DNA from: Sphingomonadales bacterium
GTDB lineage: Bacteria; Pseudomonadota; Alphaproteobacteria; Sphingomonadales; Sphingomonadaceae
NCBI GenBank assembly: GCA_017302775.1
Contig: JAFLDC010000084.1
Location: 1 to 9,042 of the forward strand
DNA: 9,042 nucleotides
Direction of reading: 5' to 3'
Numbering within the stretch: position 1 is the stretch's first letter; each line of letters starts with the position of its first letter. This document shows positions 1 through 7,123 of this stretch, piece after piece. Under the pieces are notes generated by a model that did no database searches, was not told the origin of the DNA, and was given only the letters and a program-made list of their open reading frames with translations. Made by a program: the position numbers and the translations under genes.

Positions 1-1442
1 GCAAGTTGCTGCCGCGTGAGCGGGTCGAGCGGCTGCTCGATCCCGGTTCACCCTTGCTGGAGATCGGGCAACTCGCCGCCTGCGACATGTATGAGGGCGA
101 GGTTCCAGGCGCCGGGATCATCACCGCGATCGGGCGCGTCTCGGGCCGCCAGTGCATGATCGTCGCCAACGATGCGACGGTGAAGGGCGGCACCTATTAC
201 CCGATGACGGTCAAGAAACACCTGCGCGCGCAGGAGATTGCCGAGGCGAACCATCTGCCCTGCATCTATCTGGTCGACAGCGGCGGGGCCAATCTGCCGC
301 ACCAGAGCGAGGTTTTCCCCGATCGCGATCACTTTGGCCGGATCTTCTTCAACCAGGCGCAGATGAGCGCCAAGGGCATCCCCCAGATCGCCTGCGTGAT
401 GGGCAGCTGCACCGCGGGCGGGGCCTATGTTCCCGCAATGAGCGACGAGACGGTGATCGTCCGCAACCAGGGCACGATCTTCCTGGCTGGCCCGCCGCTC
501 GTGAAAGCCGCGACTGGCGAGGAAATCAGCGCCGAAGACCTGGGCGGGGGCGATCTTCATGCGCGCAAAAGCGGCGTGGTCGATCATCTGGCCGAGAACG
601 ACGAGCACGCCCTGACCATCGTGCGCGATATTGTCAGCCATCTCGGTCCGCGCCACGATCACGGTCTGCCGCTGAAGGAGCCGCGCGCGCCGAAGTATGA
701 CGCGGAAGAACTCTACGCTGTGGTGCCCGAAGACGTCCGCGCCCCATACGATGTCCACGACGTGATCGCCCGGCTGGTTGACGGCAGCGAGTTTCACGAA
801 TTCAAGGCGCACTATGGCTCTACGCTGGTTTGCGGCTTCGCCCATATCTGGGGGATGCCGGTAGCGATCCTGGCCAACAACGGCGTGCTATTTTCCGAAA
901 GTGCGGTCAAAGGTGCGCACTTCATCGAACTGGCCTGCCAACGCCAGATCCCGCTCTTGTTCCTGCAGAACATCTCCGGCTTCATGGTCGGCGGCAAGTA
1001 TGAGGCGGAAGGGATCGCCAAGCATGGCGCAAAGCTGGTCACCGCGGTTGCCACCGCGACGGTACCCAAGATCACCGTGCTGATCGGGGGCTCGTTCGGA
1101 GCGGGCAACTACGGCATGTGCGGCCGGGCCTATTCGCCGCGCTTCCTGTTCACCTGGCCCAATGCACGGATATCAGTCATGGGCGGTGAGCAGGCTGCAT
1201 CGGTCCTGGCGACCGTTCATCGTGATGCCGAGAGCTGGACGCCGGAGCAAGCTGAGGCATTTAAGGCCCCGATCCGCCAGAAGTATGAAGACGAAGGCAA
1301 CCCCTATCACGCCACTGCGCGGCTGTGGGACGACGGGGTGATCGATCCGGCGCAGACCCGCGACGTGCTGGGGTTGGCCCTTTCGGCCAGCCTCGAAGCG
1401 CCGATACCGGATCGGCCTGCGTTCGGGGTGTTCCGGATGTAG
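1..1442 (+). CDS. mccB: Methylcrotonyl-CoA carboxylase beta (carboxyltransferase) subunit, 5'-truncated
   Basis: This is the carboxyltransferase subunit of biotin-dependent 3-methylcrotonyl-CoA carboxylase. It moves CO2 from carboxybiotin (carried by the alpha subunit) to 3-methylcrotonyl-CoA in cytosolic leucine catabolism. The reading frame is open from the window edge (first full codon at base 3, Lys, then [16 protein letters not shown]), so the true start lies upstream and about 50-60 residues are missing; the TTG at 6 is not a real start. Both crotonase-fold halves show their glycine-rich oxyanion-hole motifs: GSCTAGGAY at 402-428 and [16 protein letters not shown] at 1086-1133. Other family blocks are [16 protein letters not shown] and [15 protein letters not shown]. 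The C-terminus ends normally in FGVFRM. Geranyl-CoA carboxylase beta is the main alternative, but the motif wording fits MCC better. The partner alpha subunit is not in the window. Confidence 0.93.
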   Translation, partial: KLLPRERVERLLDPGSPLLEIGQLAACDMYEGEVPGAGIITAIGRVSGRQCMIVANDATVKGGTYYPMTVKKHLRAQEIAEANHLPCIYLVDSGGANLPHQSEVFPDRDHFGRIFFNQAQMSAKGIPQIACVMGSCTAGGAYVPAMSDETVIVRNQGTIFLAGPPLVKAATGEEISAEDLGGGDLHARKSGVVDHLAENDEHALTIVRDIVSHLGPRHDHGLPLKEPRAPKYDAEELYAVVPEDVRAPYDVHDVIARLVDGSEFHEFKAHYGSTLVCGFAHIWGMPVAILANNGVLFSESAVKGAHFIELACQRQIPLLFLQNISGFMVGGKYEAEGIAKHGAKLVTAVATATVPKITVLIGGSFGAGNYGMCGRAYSPRFLFTWPNARISVMGGEQAASVLATVHRDAESWTPEQAEAFKAPIRQKYEDEGNPYHATARLWDDGVIDPAQTRDVLGLALSASLEAPIPDRPAFGVFRM

Positions 1443-1483
1443 GTTTCCGCTAAAAAGGTAGCGTCATCAGACGCGCCGCGCAT

Positions 1484-1490
1484 GGGAGAG
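1484..1490 (+). promoter_or_regulatory. Ribosome binding site deciding the acyltransferase start
   Basis: GGGAGAG lies 9 bases before the ATG at 1500. An in-frame ATG at 1482 overlaps this site and has no Shine-Dalgarno sequence of its own, so 1500 is the better start. Confidence 0.6.
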
Positions 1491-1499
1491 AATGCAATC

Positions 1500-2123
1500 A
1501 TGCAAGACAAGGCCAGACCGCCATCCTTATCCTCGCGTCTGGCGCGTTGGATCATCCTGAAAATCTACCGCGGCCAGGGATGGACGCTTGAGGGGACATT
1601 GCCGACCACCCGCAAATTCGTCATTGCCGGTGCGCCGCACACGTCCAACTGGGATTTCGTGTTTTTTACCGGGGCGACCGACAAGATGGGCATCCGGCCC
1701 AACTTCATGGGCAAGCACACTCTGTTCCGCTGGCCGATCAAGCGGTTCATGGAAGACATGGGTGGCATCCCGGTCAATCGCGGCAAACGGTCGAATTATG
1801 TCGAGCAGGTCGCTGCCGAATTTGGCAGGCGCGACGAGCTGGCCCTGGTCTTCGCAGTGGAAGGGACCCGTTCCAGCGATGGAACATGGAAATCGGGCTT
1901 TTATCATATTGCCGAAGCCGCCGGAGTGCCAATCGTGCCAACCTGGGTCTGCAACGTTACGAAGCGGTTGGGCTTTGGTCCCGCCATGATGGCCAGCGGC
2001 AACTATGCCGCGGACTTGACCAGAATAGCCGCATTCATGCGCTCCAAACTCCCGGACGAGCCCCGTTTCAAAGTGCTTGAAGCGCAGGCTCGTCGCCTGA
2101 TGGCCGGACAGATCCATGATTGA
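1500..2123 (+). CDS. PlsC-type lysophospholipid/glycerol acyltransferase family protein
   Basis: This 207-residue protein belongs to the PlsC-like acyltransferases, which transfer acyl chains from acyl-CoA or acyl-ACP to lysophospholipid-type acceptors at the inner membrane. From the ATG at 1500, the catalytic HX4D motif is HTSNWD (His47, Asp52), block II is GGIPVNR with Arg94, block III is VEGTRS (Glu121, Gly122, Arg124), and block IV is GVPIVPTW around 142-149. It is shorter than typical PlsC (about 240 residues) and lacks an obvious N-terminal transmembrane helix, so the housekeeping AGPAT role is not assured; an ornithine-lipid or other accessory acyltransferase is possible. The start is chosen from the GGGAGAG site 9 bases upstream. 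It follows the carboxylase by 57 bp with no terminator in between, and its last 8 bases overlap the next gene, which suggests translational coupling. The acceptor cannot be told from sequence. Confidence 0.88.
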   Translation: MQDKARPPSLSSRLARWIILKIYRGQGWTLEGTLPTTRKFVIAGAPHTSNWDFVFFTGATDKMGIRPNFMGKHTLFRWPIKRFMEDMGGIPVNRGKRSNYVEQVAAEFGRRDELALVFAVEGTRSSDGTWKSGFYHIAEAAGVPIVPTWVCNVTKRLGFGPAMMASGNYAADLTRIAAFMRSKLPDEPRFKVLEAQARRLMAGQIHD

Positions 2124-2916
2124 TGCTGTGGCAATCAATGCCGCGACACTGCTGGCGGTTGTGCTGGTGTTGTGGGCGATTTCCGTCAAGATCAATGACG
2201 TGTCGTTTATCGACGCTTTTTGGGGCCTGGGTATGGCGCTGATGGCGCTGACCAGCTGGCTGCAGGTTCGCGGCGAGCCCGGGCCGCTCCGCCATCTGAT
2301 CCTGACCATGACCATGGCCTGGGGGGTGCGGCTGGGGATCCATCTTTTCCGCCGCTGGCGCCGCGAGGGGGAAGACCAGCGATATGCACGCATCCTGAAG
2401 AAAGACCGCGAGGCCGGGCGGTTCGCGTTCGCCGCCCTGACCAAGATCTGGCTTGGGCAAGCCGCGCTGTTGATGCTGGTTTCCAGTCCCGCCCAACTGG
2501 GCATTTTGAAGAGCGGCAATGCCGTCGCGATATCCCCGGTCGTTTGGCTGGGTCTGGCGGTCTACCTCGTTGGAATATTCTTTGAATGGGTCGGGGACTG
2601 GCAGCTGGCACGGTTCAAGGCCAATCCGGCAAACCACGGCAAGGTGCTTGACACCGGGCTGTGGCGCTACACGCGCCACCCTAACTATTTCGGCGATTGT
2701 GCAGCCTGGTGGGGAATATGGCTGGCCAGTGCGGGCGCGGGCTGGATCGTAGCCCTGATGACCTTGCCTGGTCCGCTATTTCTGACCTTCACGCTGACCA
2801 GGTGGTCCGGCGCGGCGCTACTCGAAGCCGGCATGAAAAAGAAGCGCGGCGACCGATACACCAATTATATCGCGCGCACCTCACCTTTTATCCCATGGCC
2901 GCCAAAACGGCTGTAG
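2116..2916 (+). CDS. DUF1295 family membrane protein (steroid 5-alpha-reductase-like)
   Basis: This 266-residue polytopic inner-membrane protein is of the DUF1295 family, related in fold to the C-terminal domain of steroid 5-alpha-reductases and isoprenylcysteine methyltransferases. Hydrophobic segments lie near residues 8-23, 30-50, 58-78, 108-128, 138-158 and 196-226. The family signature is RHPNYFGD (residues 187-194), after DTGLWRYT and a tryptophan-rich AAWWGIW stretch; this region probably forms the NADPH or cofactor pocket. The cytosolic C-terminus carries KKRGDRYTNY and SPFIPWPP, also typical. The ATG sits inside the end of the acyltransferase gene (8-bp overlap) with no strong Shine-Dalgarno sequence, so translation is probably coupled. 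The family has no firmly established substrate in bacteria. DUF1295 proteins often sit beside fatty-acid or lipid modification genes, which agrees with the acyltransferase neighbour. Family assignment is confident; the reaction is unknown. Confidence 0.9.
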   Translation: MIDAVAINAATLLAVVLVLWAISVKINDVSFIDAFWGLGMALMALTSWLQVRGEPGPLRHLILTMTMAWGVRLGIHLFRRWRREGEDQRYARILKKDREAGRFAFAALTKIWLGQAALLMLVSSPAQLGILKSGNAVAISPVVWLGLAVYLVGIFFEWVGDWQLARFKANPANHGKVLDTGLWRYTRHPNYFGDCAAWWGIWLASAGAGWIVALMTLPGPLFLTFTLTRWSGAALLEAGMKKKRGDRYTNYIARTSPFIPWPPKRL

Positions 2917-2939
2917 CCGGGGCGGGATTCAGTCGGTAT

Positions 2940-2969
2940 CGTGCCGGCACGGGCGCGGAATCGATTCCG
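2940..2969. repeat. Two adjacent perfect palindromes upstream of the lipoprotein gene
   Basis: The 76-bp gap between the DUF1295 gene and the lipoprotein gene contains CGTGCCGGCACG (2940-2951) and CGGAATCGATTCCG (2956-2969). Both are perfect inverted repeats, of 12 and 14 bp, only 4 bp apart. They end 23 bp before the lipoprotein ATG. They could be operator sites or an RNA stem-loop in the leader; neither is followed by a T-run, so they are not a factor-independent terminator. Confidence 0.55.
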
Positions 2970-2992
2970 TTCCGATTACAGGAGCTTACCCC

Positions 2993-3403
2993 ATGCGCAT
3001 GATAATTCTTCCGCTTGCCGCGCTGGCTCTCGTCGCCGGCTGCAAGGGCAAGGAACCCGAAGCCGTTTCGACTGCCGATGCTGTTGCTGCCGCCAGCACG
3101 GCTGCGGCCGCTTTGCCGACCCTGCCAGCCGATCCAAAGGCAACTGCTGTGATCCCGGGCAGCTATGCCAGCGCCGGGGCGACGCTCAAGCTGGGCGCCG
3201 ACAATTCCGCGGAAATGACCGATGCCGCTGGCAAGGTTACCAAGGGCAAGTGGGCCTGGTATTCGGACGGCAAGCGCATTCTTCTGACGGCTGACAAGTC
3301 GGTCTGGGCCGTTGCCGACGGCGCGCTGTACAAGCTGGCTGGCAAGGATGCCCCGCTGACCGGACTGACCGCCGATCAGGTTTGGGCCAAGGCCGCACAG
3401 TAA
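2993..3403 (+). CDS. Small lipoprotein, hypothetical
   Basis: This encodes a 136-residue precursor with a lipoprotein signal peptide: MRMII, a hydrophobic run, then the lipobox LVAGC with the acylated cysteine at position 17. Lys18 at +2 does not suggest inner-membrane retention, so an outer-membrane, periplasm-facing location is likely. Residues 22-50 are an Ala/Pro-rich flexible linker. The rest (about 53-120) is a compact beta-rich region with PGSYASAG, a KLGADNS turn, then GKWAWYSDGKRI. This faintly recalls the small beta-barrel of NlpE-type lipoproteins but lacks the Cys pair of NlpE. The start is well supported by AGGAG at 2980-2984, 8 bases before the ATG. A strong hairpin terminator follows at 3425. 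No function can be named. The lipoprotein call is secure and the NlpE-like resemblance is only an impression. Confidence 0.87.
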   Translation: MRMIILPLAALALVAGCKGKEPEAVSTADAVAAASTAAAALPTLPADPKATAVIPGSYASAGATLKLGADNSAEMTDAAGKVTKGKWAWYSDGKRILLTADKSVWAVADGALYKLAGKDAPLTGLTADQVWAKAAQ

Positions 3404-3424
3404 ACGCCGAACAGTCAAAACTAG

Positions 3425-3458
3425 GGGGCGGCGCCGTGCGGTGCCGCCCCTTTCGTTT
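3425..3458. terminator. Factor-independent terminator between convergent genes
   Basis: GGGGCGGC (3425-3432) pairs perfectly with GCCGCCCC (3443-3450). The inner GCC/GGT adds three more pairs (one G-T) around a GTGC loop, giving an 11-bp stem. The tail TTTCGTTT follows on the plus strand, ending the lipoprotein transcript. On the minus strand the stem is followed by CTAGTTTT, so it may also terminate the nucleotidase gene that ends at 3468. Confidence 0.85.
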
Positions 3459-3467
3459 GCGCATGGC

Positions 3468-5219
3468 TCAGTTCTTCACTTCAACCGCGCGTTCATCGCT
3501 GGGGACTGCGCGTACCGTGCCGCCCTGCAACCATGCCTCCAATGCCTCAAGATCGCTGATACCAACTTGCGCGGTGCGCTGCCCCGCCAGGACTGTGAAG
3601 GAATCACCGCCTTGCGCCAGGAACGAATTTGTCGTGACGCGGTACATGCCGTCGGGGTCGATCGGTTGGCCGTTCAGCGTCATCGCGGTGATCCGCTGCC
3701 CGACAGGACGGGACCGATCATAGCTGTAGGTGAACCCGGTAGAAGGGATCAGCGGCTGTTCTGGCCCATTCGCGTCGAAGCTCTGCTCCAGCAGGGCCTT
3801 GAGTTCGGCTCCGCTCAGGCTTTGGGTTATCAGCGTATTGTTGAACGGCTGGGCCGCATAAATATCGCCAAAGGTGAGTTGCCCATCGGTTGCCGGTGTA
3901 AGCGGAGCGCGTACCCCGAACGGGTTCATGAACGCAATTTGGGCACCCGCGTTCCGGGTCGCCGCCAGCTGCGCATCGGCAATCAACATGCCAAGCGAGC
4001 GTCCACCGGCCGGTGCGGCCAGCTTGCCCGCCGGGCGAGCAGCAAAGATCTTCGCCGCGTCGGTATAGGTCTTCACATAAGCTGCAACTGCGGGATCAGG
4101 CGCGAACTGCGGAACGATCGGATTGTTGGGGACCGGTCCGCGCCCCCCAGTGTACGGATTCGACTGAACGATAACTTGCCGGGCGCGTTTTGATACCACC
4201 CGGCCCGCAACCGGATCGATCTGCAGCGTGATGTCGGTCACGATTGTGCCATAGTTGCCTGCACTCGTCAGCAGAAACGGTTTCGCCGGATTGAGCGTCG
4301 CATAGTCGCAGATGTAGGATTTGTGCGTGTGGCCCGAAACGATCAGATCGACGCGGGGGTCAAGCCGATCAAGGACCGCGCGAATATCCCCGCTGAAATT
4401 GGCGCAGCCACCTGGATCTGGCGCACCGTCCTGCTGGCCGCCCTGGTGAATCAGCACAACGATGGCATCAGCGCCCTGCCCCTTCAGCTTCGGCACCAGC
4501 GCGTTGATTGCCTCGGCCTCATCGGCAAAGGTCAGCCCTTTGATCCCGCCCGGCGAGACCAGACTGGGCGTGTCTTTCAGCGTCAATCCGATCACACCGA
4601 CCCTGACCTGGCGTTTGCCGCTTCCGAAGGTTCGCATACCATGCGCCGGAAACAACGTCCGTCCGTCAGGCATGATCGTGCTGGCGGCCAGAAACTGAAA
4701 CGCGGCTCCCTTGAACGGCTCGACCGCGCAGGGTTTGCGCGGCGTATTCTGCTGACAGCCGCCATTCTGCATCCGCAACAATTCGGTCTGGCCGCGATCA
4801 AACTCATGATTGCCCACGGCGTTAAAATCGAGCCCGATCCGGTTGGCGACGCCGATGGTCGGTTCGTCGAGATAGATCGATGAGGAAAGCTGCGACGCGC
4901 TGATCAGATCGCCTGCGGAAACCGTAAGGCTGTGGCGGTAGGAGCTACGGACCGAGGTGATTGCCGAAGCGAGCCACGCCGCCCCACCAGCCGGGACCTG
5001 CGCCGTTCCTCCTTTGCCATCGGGCATCAGCACTGACTGGCGGGGCGGATCAATTGCGCCATGGAAATCATTGATCGCGATGATCCCTATCGTCACGGGT
5101 TCATCCGCCGGACCGGCCGACCTCACCCCGCCCGACTGTGCGCAGCCTGCCAGGACGGGCAGCAGACCCAGGGATACCAAGCGGGCGAATCGCGCAGTGC
5201 GCAGTGTGAAAATTGGCAT
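3468..5219 (-). CDS. Lipid-anchored 5'-nucleotidase / 2',3'-cyclic phosphodiesterase (UshA/CpdB-type)
   Basis: This 583-residue secreted metallophosphoesterase dephosphorylates extracytoplasmic nucleotides so that nucleoside and phosphate can be taken up. The N-terminus is a lipoprotein signal with lipobox VLAGC (Cys26), so it is membrane-anchored rather than soluble like E. coli UshA. The calcineurin-like metal-site motifs are all present: NDFHG (Asp51, His53), SAGDL (Asp104), GNHEFD (Asn137, His138), IHQGG (His258) and SGHTH (His297, His299). The 5'-nucleotidase C-terminal domain spans about 395-555, with FMNPFGVRA in place of the usual NxGGIR loop (Arg437 kept), AAQPFNNTL, an aromatic GFTYSYD segment and TNSFLAQGGDSF. 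The ATG at 5219 has AGGAG (5226-5230) 6 bases upstream. The gene converges on the lipoprotein gene and diverges from a TetR gene. The exact nucleotide preference (5'-nucleotide, cyclic nucleotide or sugar-nucleotide) cannot be read from the sequence. Confidence 0.93.
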   Translation of the reverse strand: MPIFTLRTARFARLVSLGLLPVLAGCAQSGGVRSAGPADEPVTIGIIAINDFHGAIDPPRQSVLMPDGKGGTAQVPAGGAAWLASAITSVRSSYRHSLTVSAGDLISASQLSSSIYLDEPTIGVANRIGLDFNAVGNHEFDRGQTELLRMQNGGCQQNTPRKPCAVEPFKGAAFQFLAASTIMPDGRTLFPAHGMRTFGSGKRQVRVGVIGLTLKDTPSLVSPGGIKGLTFADEAEAINALVPKLKGQGADAIVVLIHQGGQQDGAPDPGGCANFSGDIRAVLDRLDPRVDLIVSGHTHKSYICDYATLNPAKPFLLTSAGNYGTIVTDITLQIDPVAGRVVSKRARQVIVQSNPYTGGRGPVPNNPIVPQFAPDPAVAAYVKTYTDAAKIFAARPAGKLAAPAGGRSLGMLIADAQLAATRNAGAQIAFMNPFGVRAPLTPATDGQLTFGDIYAAQPFNNTLITQSLSGAELKALLEQSFDANGPEQPLIPSTGFTYSYDRSRPVGQRITAMTLNGQPIDPDGMYRVTTNSFLAQGGDSFTVLAGQRTAQVGISDLEALEAWLQGGTVRAVPSDERAVEVKN

Positions 5220-5345
5220 GTCGGACTCCTAGCTGATGGATCGCGGGCCGCAAGTGAGGCGTGTTGCCCGACCAATACGGTTTCTTGAATGTTCCATCGG
5301 ATCGTTTATGTTCTGCCGATACACGCTGAAATGGAGTTGACGGAC
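5220..5345. promoter_or_regulatory. Divergent promoter region between the nucleotidase and TetR genes
   Basis: These 126 bp separate the two diverging starts and must hold promoters for both. A possible sigma70-like pair for the TetR gene is TTGAAT (5285-5290) and TATGTT (5307-5312) with a 16-bp spacer; this is weak. I see no convincing promoter for the nucleotidase and no clean long palindrome. The TetR protein may bind here to regulate itself and perhaps the nucleotidase, but that is inferred only from the layout. Confidence 0.4.
5333..5336 (+). promoter_or_regulatory. Ribosome binding site deciding the TetR start
   Basis: GGAG lies 9 bases before the ATG at 5346. In-frame ATGs at 5289 and 5331 have no such site, and starting at either would add residues not expected in front of a TetR N-terminus. 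Confidence 0.55.
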
Positions 5346-5981
5346 ATGGCCCGCCCTCAAGCCGATCTGGATGCAGGACGCCAACAATTGATCGAGCTGG
5401 TGATCGAAATGATCGAGGAGCGCGGGACAAGCGCCCTTACCATGGCCGAAATTGCGGCGCGCGCGGGCATGTCAGCGGCCAGCCTGTATCGGTTTTTTGA
5501 CAGCAAGGATTCGCTGATAGAGGCCGTCGCGGGCCACTGGTTTCAGCCGAAGGTTACTATCATGGAAGAGGTCATCGCCTCGGATCTGCCACCTCGGCGC
5601 AAGATGTACGAATTCTTCGCGCGTCGATTTGCCCTGATGAAGGCCGAGTGGGAGCGCGACCCGATCGCCTTTGGGACCTATATCGAGCTGGGCAAGGAAA
5701 ACTTCGAACTTGTCCGCTCCTACGTTGACCTGGGCGATCACTATCTGGCGGAGATCATCGGCGAGGCGATGGCGGACGGATATTTCGGCGGACTCTCCGT
5801 CGATGAAGCGCTCAGCCTGATCAATCAGATGGTCAGTGTTTACGTCAACATCGGGGCGATGGATCTTATCATGCCGCGGTTGTCGATCGAAAAGCTGGCG
5901 CGGATTGTCGATGCCATCTTCGACGGCCTGTCAGCAACGGATCGCGGGGCCGCGGCGGTGAGCGGCCTGCGGGCAGCATAA
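5346..5981 (+). CDS. TetR/AcrR family transcriptional regulator
   Basis: This is a 211-residue one-component repressor. The N-terminal DNA-binding domain (about residues 10-58) has the classic helix-turn-helix TMAEIAARAGMSAASLYRFF (32-51), followed by DSKDSLIEAVAGHWF. Residues about 70-200 are the all-helical ligand-binding and dimerisation domain, which carries no recognisable ligand signature. The start at 5346 gives MARPQADLDAGRQQ, a normal lead-in to helix 1, and has GGAG 9 bases upstream. The gene diverges from the 5'-nucleotidase and is followed after 62 bp by the thioesterase gene on the same strand. By the usual habit of this family it probably controls itself and one or both neighbours; acyl-CoA-type ligands are common among such regulators next to acyl-CoA genes. 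The ligand and regulon are unknown. Confidence 0.92.
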   Translation: MARPQADLDAGRQQLIELVIEMIEERGTSALTMAEIAARAGMSAASLYRFFDSKDSLIEAVAGHWFQPKVTIMEEVIASDLPPRRKMYEFFARRFALMKAEWERDPIAFGTYIELGKENFELVRSYVDLGDHYLAEIIGEAMADGYFGGLSVDEALSLINQMVSVYVNIGAMDLIMPRLSIEKLARIVDAIFDGLSATDRGAAAVSGLRAA

Positions 5982-5984
5982 TTC

Positions 5985-5999
5985 GACCGCCGATCGGTC
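5985..5999. repeat. Inverted repeat between the TetR and thioesterase genes
   Basis: GACCG-CCGAT-CGGTC is a 5-bp-arm inverted repeat and also contains the perfect 8-mer CCGATCGG. It lies just after the TetR stop and 44 bp before the thioesterase start. There is no T-run, so it is not a terminator. It might be an operator, but it is short and may be chance in GC-rich DNA. Confidence 0.3.
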
Positions 6000-6043
6000 A
6001 GACAGGCTGGTCAAACGCCACGCGCACCGCTATTTACAGCAGT

Positions 6044-6454
6044 GTGAGCAACGCCCTTCCCCACACTTATCCGATTCCAATCGATCCGGCGGACATCGAT
6101 TTCATGGGTCACGTCAACAACGCCTCCTACCTGAAATGGGTGCAGGACGCGGTAATTGATCACTGGCGCAGTCTGGCTCCTGCCGAAGCCGTGGCTGCCC
6201 ATCTGTGGGTCGCCCTGAAGCACGAGATTACGTATCGCCGCCCGACTTTCCTGGGCGACGAGGTTATAGCCACCGTCCTGCTCGAAAAGTTCCACGGGGT
6301 TCGTGCAAGCTACGAGACGGTGATTCGCCGCGGTGAGGAAGTACTGGCCGAGGTCAAATCGACCTGGTGCTCGATCGATGCCCAAACCCTGCGCCCGGCA
6401 CGACTGGCGAGCGAGGTTATCGCCAGGTTCTTTCCAGAGCCGCACCCCGAATAA
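6044..6454 (+). CDS. Hotdog-fold acyl-CoA thioesterase (4HBT / YbgC-FadM type)
   Basis: This 136-residue single-domain hotdog protein should hydrolyse acyl-CoA thioesters in the cytosol as a homotetramer. Near the N-terminus the active-site block DIDFMGHVNNASYLKW (residues 17-32) has the putative catalytic Asp19 and the helix-capping GHVNNA typical of the 4-hydroxybenzoyl-CoA thioesterase/YbgC group. The following strands, with ITYRRPTFLGDEV and RRGEEVLAEVKSTWCSID, complete the fold, and the length is normal for the family. The start is taken as the GTG at 6044: no ATG precedes the active-site block in this frame and the protein aligns from about here. No strong Shine-Dalgarno sequence is visible, so the start is less sure than the product. 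It follows the TetR gene by 62 bp and may be co-transcribed with it. The chain-length preference is unknown. Confidence 0.88.
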   Translation: MSNALPHTYPIPIDPADIDFMGHVNNASYLKWVQDAVIDHWRSLAPAEAVAAHLWVALKHEITYRRPTFLGDEVIATVLLEKFHGVRASYETVIRRGEEVLAEVKSTWCSIDAQTLRPARLASEVIARFFPEPHPE

Positions 6455-6651
6455 TCCGAACAGCGATACCAGAGAAAGCCAGCCGCGCGACGTCTGGCTC
6501 GAGAACGCCTCCGGCAAGATACAGCGGCAAAATGAGAATGGTACCAGCGGCTGCCCCGTTATTCAAAGAGCAGGTTCCGGGCGGTCTGGCCTAATAGGCA
6601 ATCTGGCTTAGCAGGTAGCCAAGCCCGGGACGCCGTGCTCCACTGACGGTG

Positions 6652-6933
6652 TCACCACCGCGGTCTCGAAGTGGATGTCCGCCCATACTTGGCAGATTGC
6701 GACCCTCCGGTGGAACGAAGCCGCTGATCCCCAGTCCACCAGGCTGGCAGCACTTCGGCGTCCGGTTCAGCAGTTGGCGCTTCGATCGGCAGATTGGACA
6801 AGGCGGAGAAGACGGTCTCGATCAACTTCGGAACATCTCCCGCCGCAACGCTATTGTAGCTGACATGCGCCGAAACAATATCAGAGGTAAGTTCGATGAG
6901 GTTTTCTCTTCCGACCGTGCACTTATCAGACAT
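6652..6933 (-). pseudogene. Truncated MucR/Ros-family transcriptional regulator
   Basis: From the ATG at 6933 the frame gives 93 residues. Residues 12-48 (LIELTSDIVSAHVSYNSVAA, then GDVPKLIETVFSALSNL) match the N-terminal oligomerisation region of MucR/Ros regulators, the alphaproteobacterial zinc-finger proteins that silence or control surface, motility and cell-cycle genes. After EVLPA (residues 60-64) the match stops: the tail is basic and low-complexity, has no cysteine or paired histidines, and the expected zinc-finger block (C-L-E-D-G-K...L-K-R-H-L) is absent. I checked the other two minus-strand frames over 6455-6745 and did not find the missing half. The start is good: GGGAG (6940-6944) lies 6 bases upstream. 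The frame is open further back to 7101, but that part is not MucR-like. It is either a pseudogene cut by a rearrangement near 6740 or, less likely, a short form that acts by mixed oligomers. Confidence 0.75.
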
Positions 6934-7123
6934 CGGCTTCTCCCTCGGCAACAGATATGTCGATATCGCAAGAAGAGACTCGCCATTAACCCATAGCGTC
7001 AAGAAAATCCCACATAATTTCTCTTTTCGGCAGCACGCAATCGCGGCGGGATCGTATATTCTGTCACTCGGCCGCAGCTGGCCAAATTTAGAAACGTCCA
7101 TTTATTCAAGTAATATCTGACAT

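Noticed and set aside
48..845. 265-codon minus-strand frame opposite the carboxylase gene
   Set aside because: It is the antisense shadow of a well-conserved carboxyltransferase sequence.
1461..1474. Small hairpin GCGTC-ATCA-GACGC after the carboxylase gene
   Set aside because: The stem is only 5 bp and no T-run follows, so it is not a convincing terminator.
1527..2679. Minus-strand open frames of 330 and 203 codons opposite the acyltransferase and DUF1295 genes
   Set aside because: High GC removes stops on the antisense strand. The translations are low-complexity and motif-free, while the plus strand encodes recognisable proteins.
3441..4883. Long plus-strand open frames (3441-4193 and 4323-4883) opposite the nucleotidase gene
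   Set aside because: They are antisense shadows of a gene with complete motifs and a good ribosome binding site. Their translations show no family motif and they have no ribosome binding site.
6417..6566. Minus-strand frame with a hydrophobic stretch (TILILPLYLAGGVLEP) beginning at a TTG
   Set aside because: It has no ribosome binding site, is only 49 codons long, and overlaps the end of the thioesterase gene in antisense. Chance is the simplest reading.
6477..6621. Three short inverted repeats after the thioesterase gene, considered as terminators or a mobile-element end
   Set aside because: The arms are 4-6 bp, loops vary, no T-tract follows and no matching distant copy was found.
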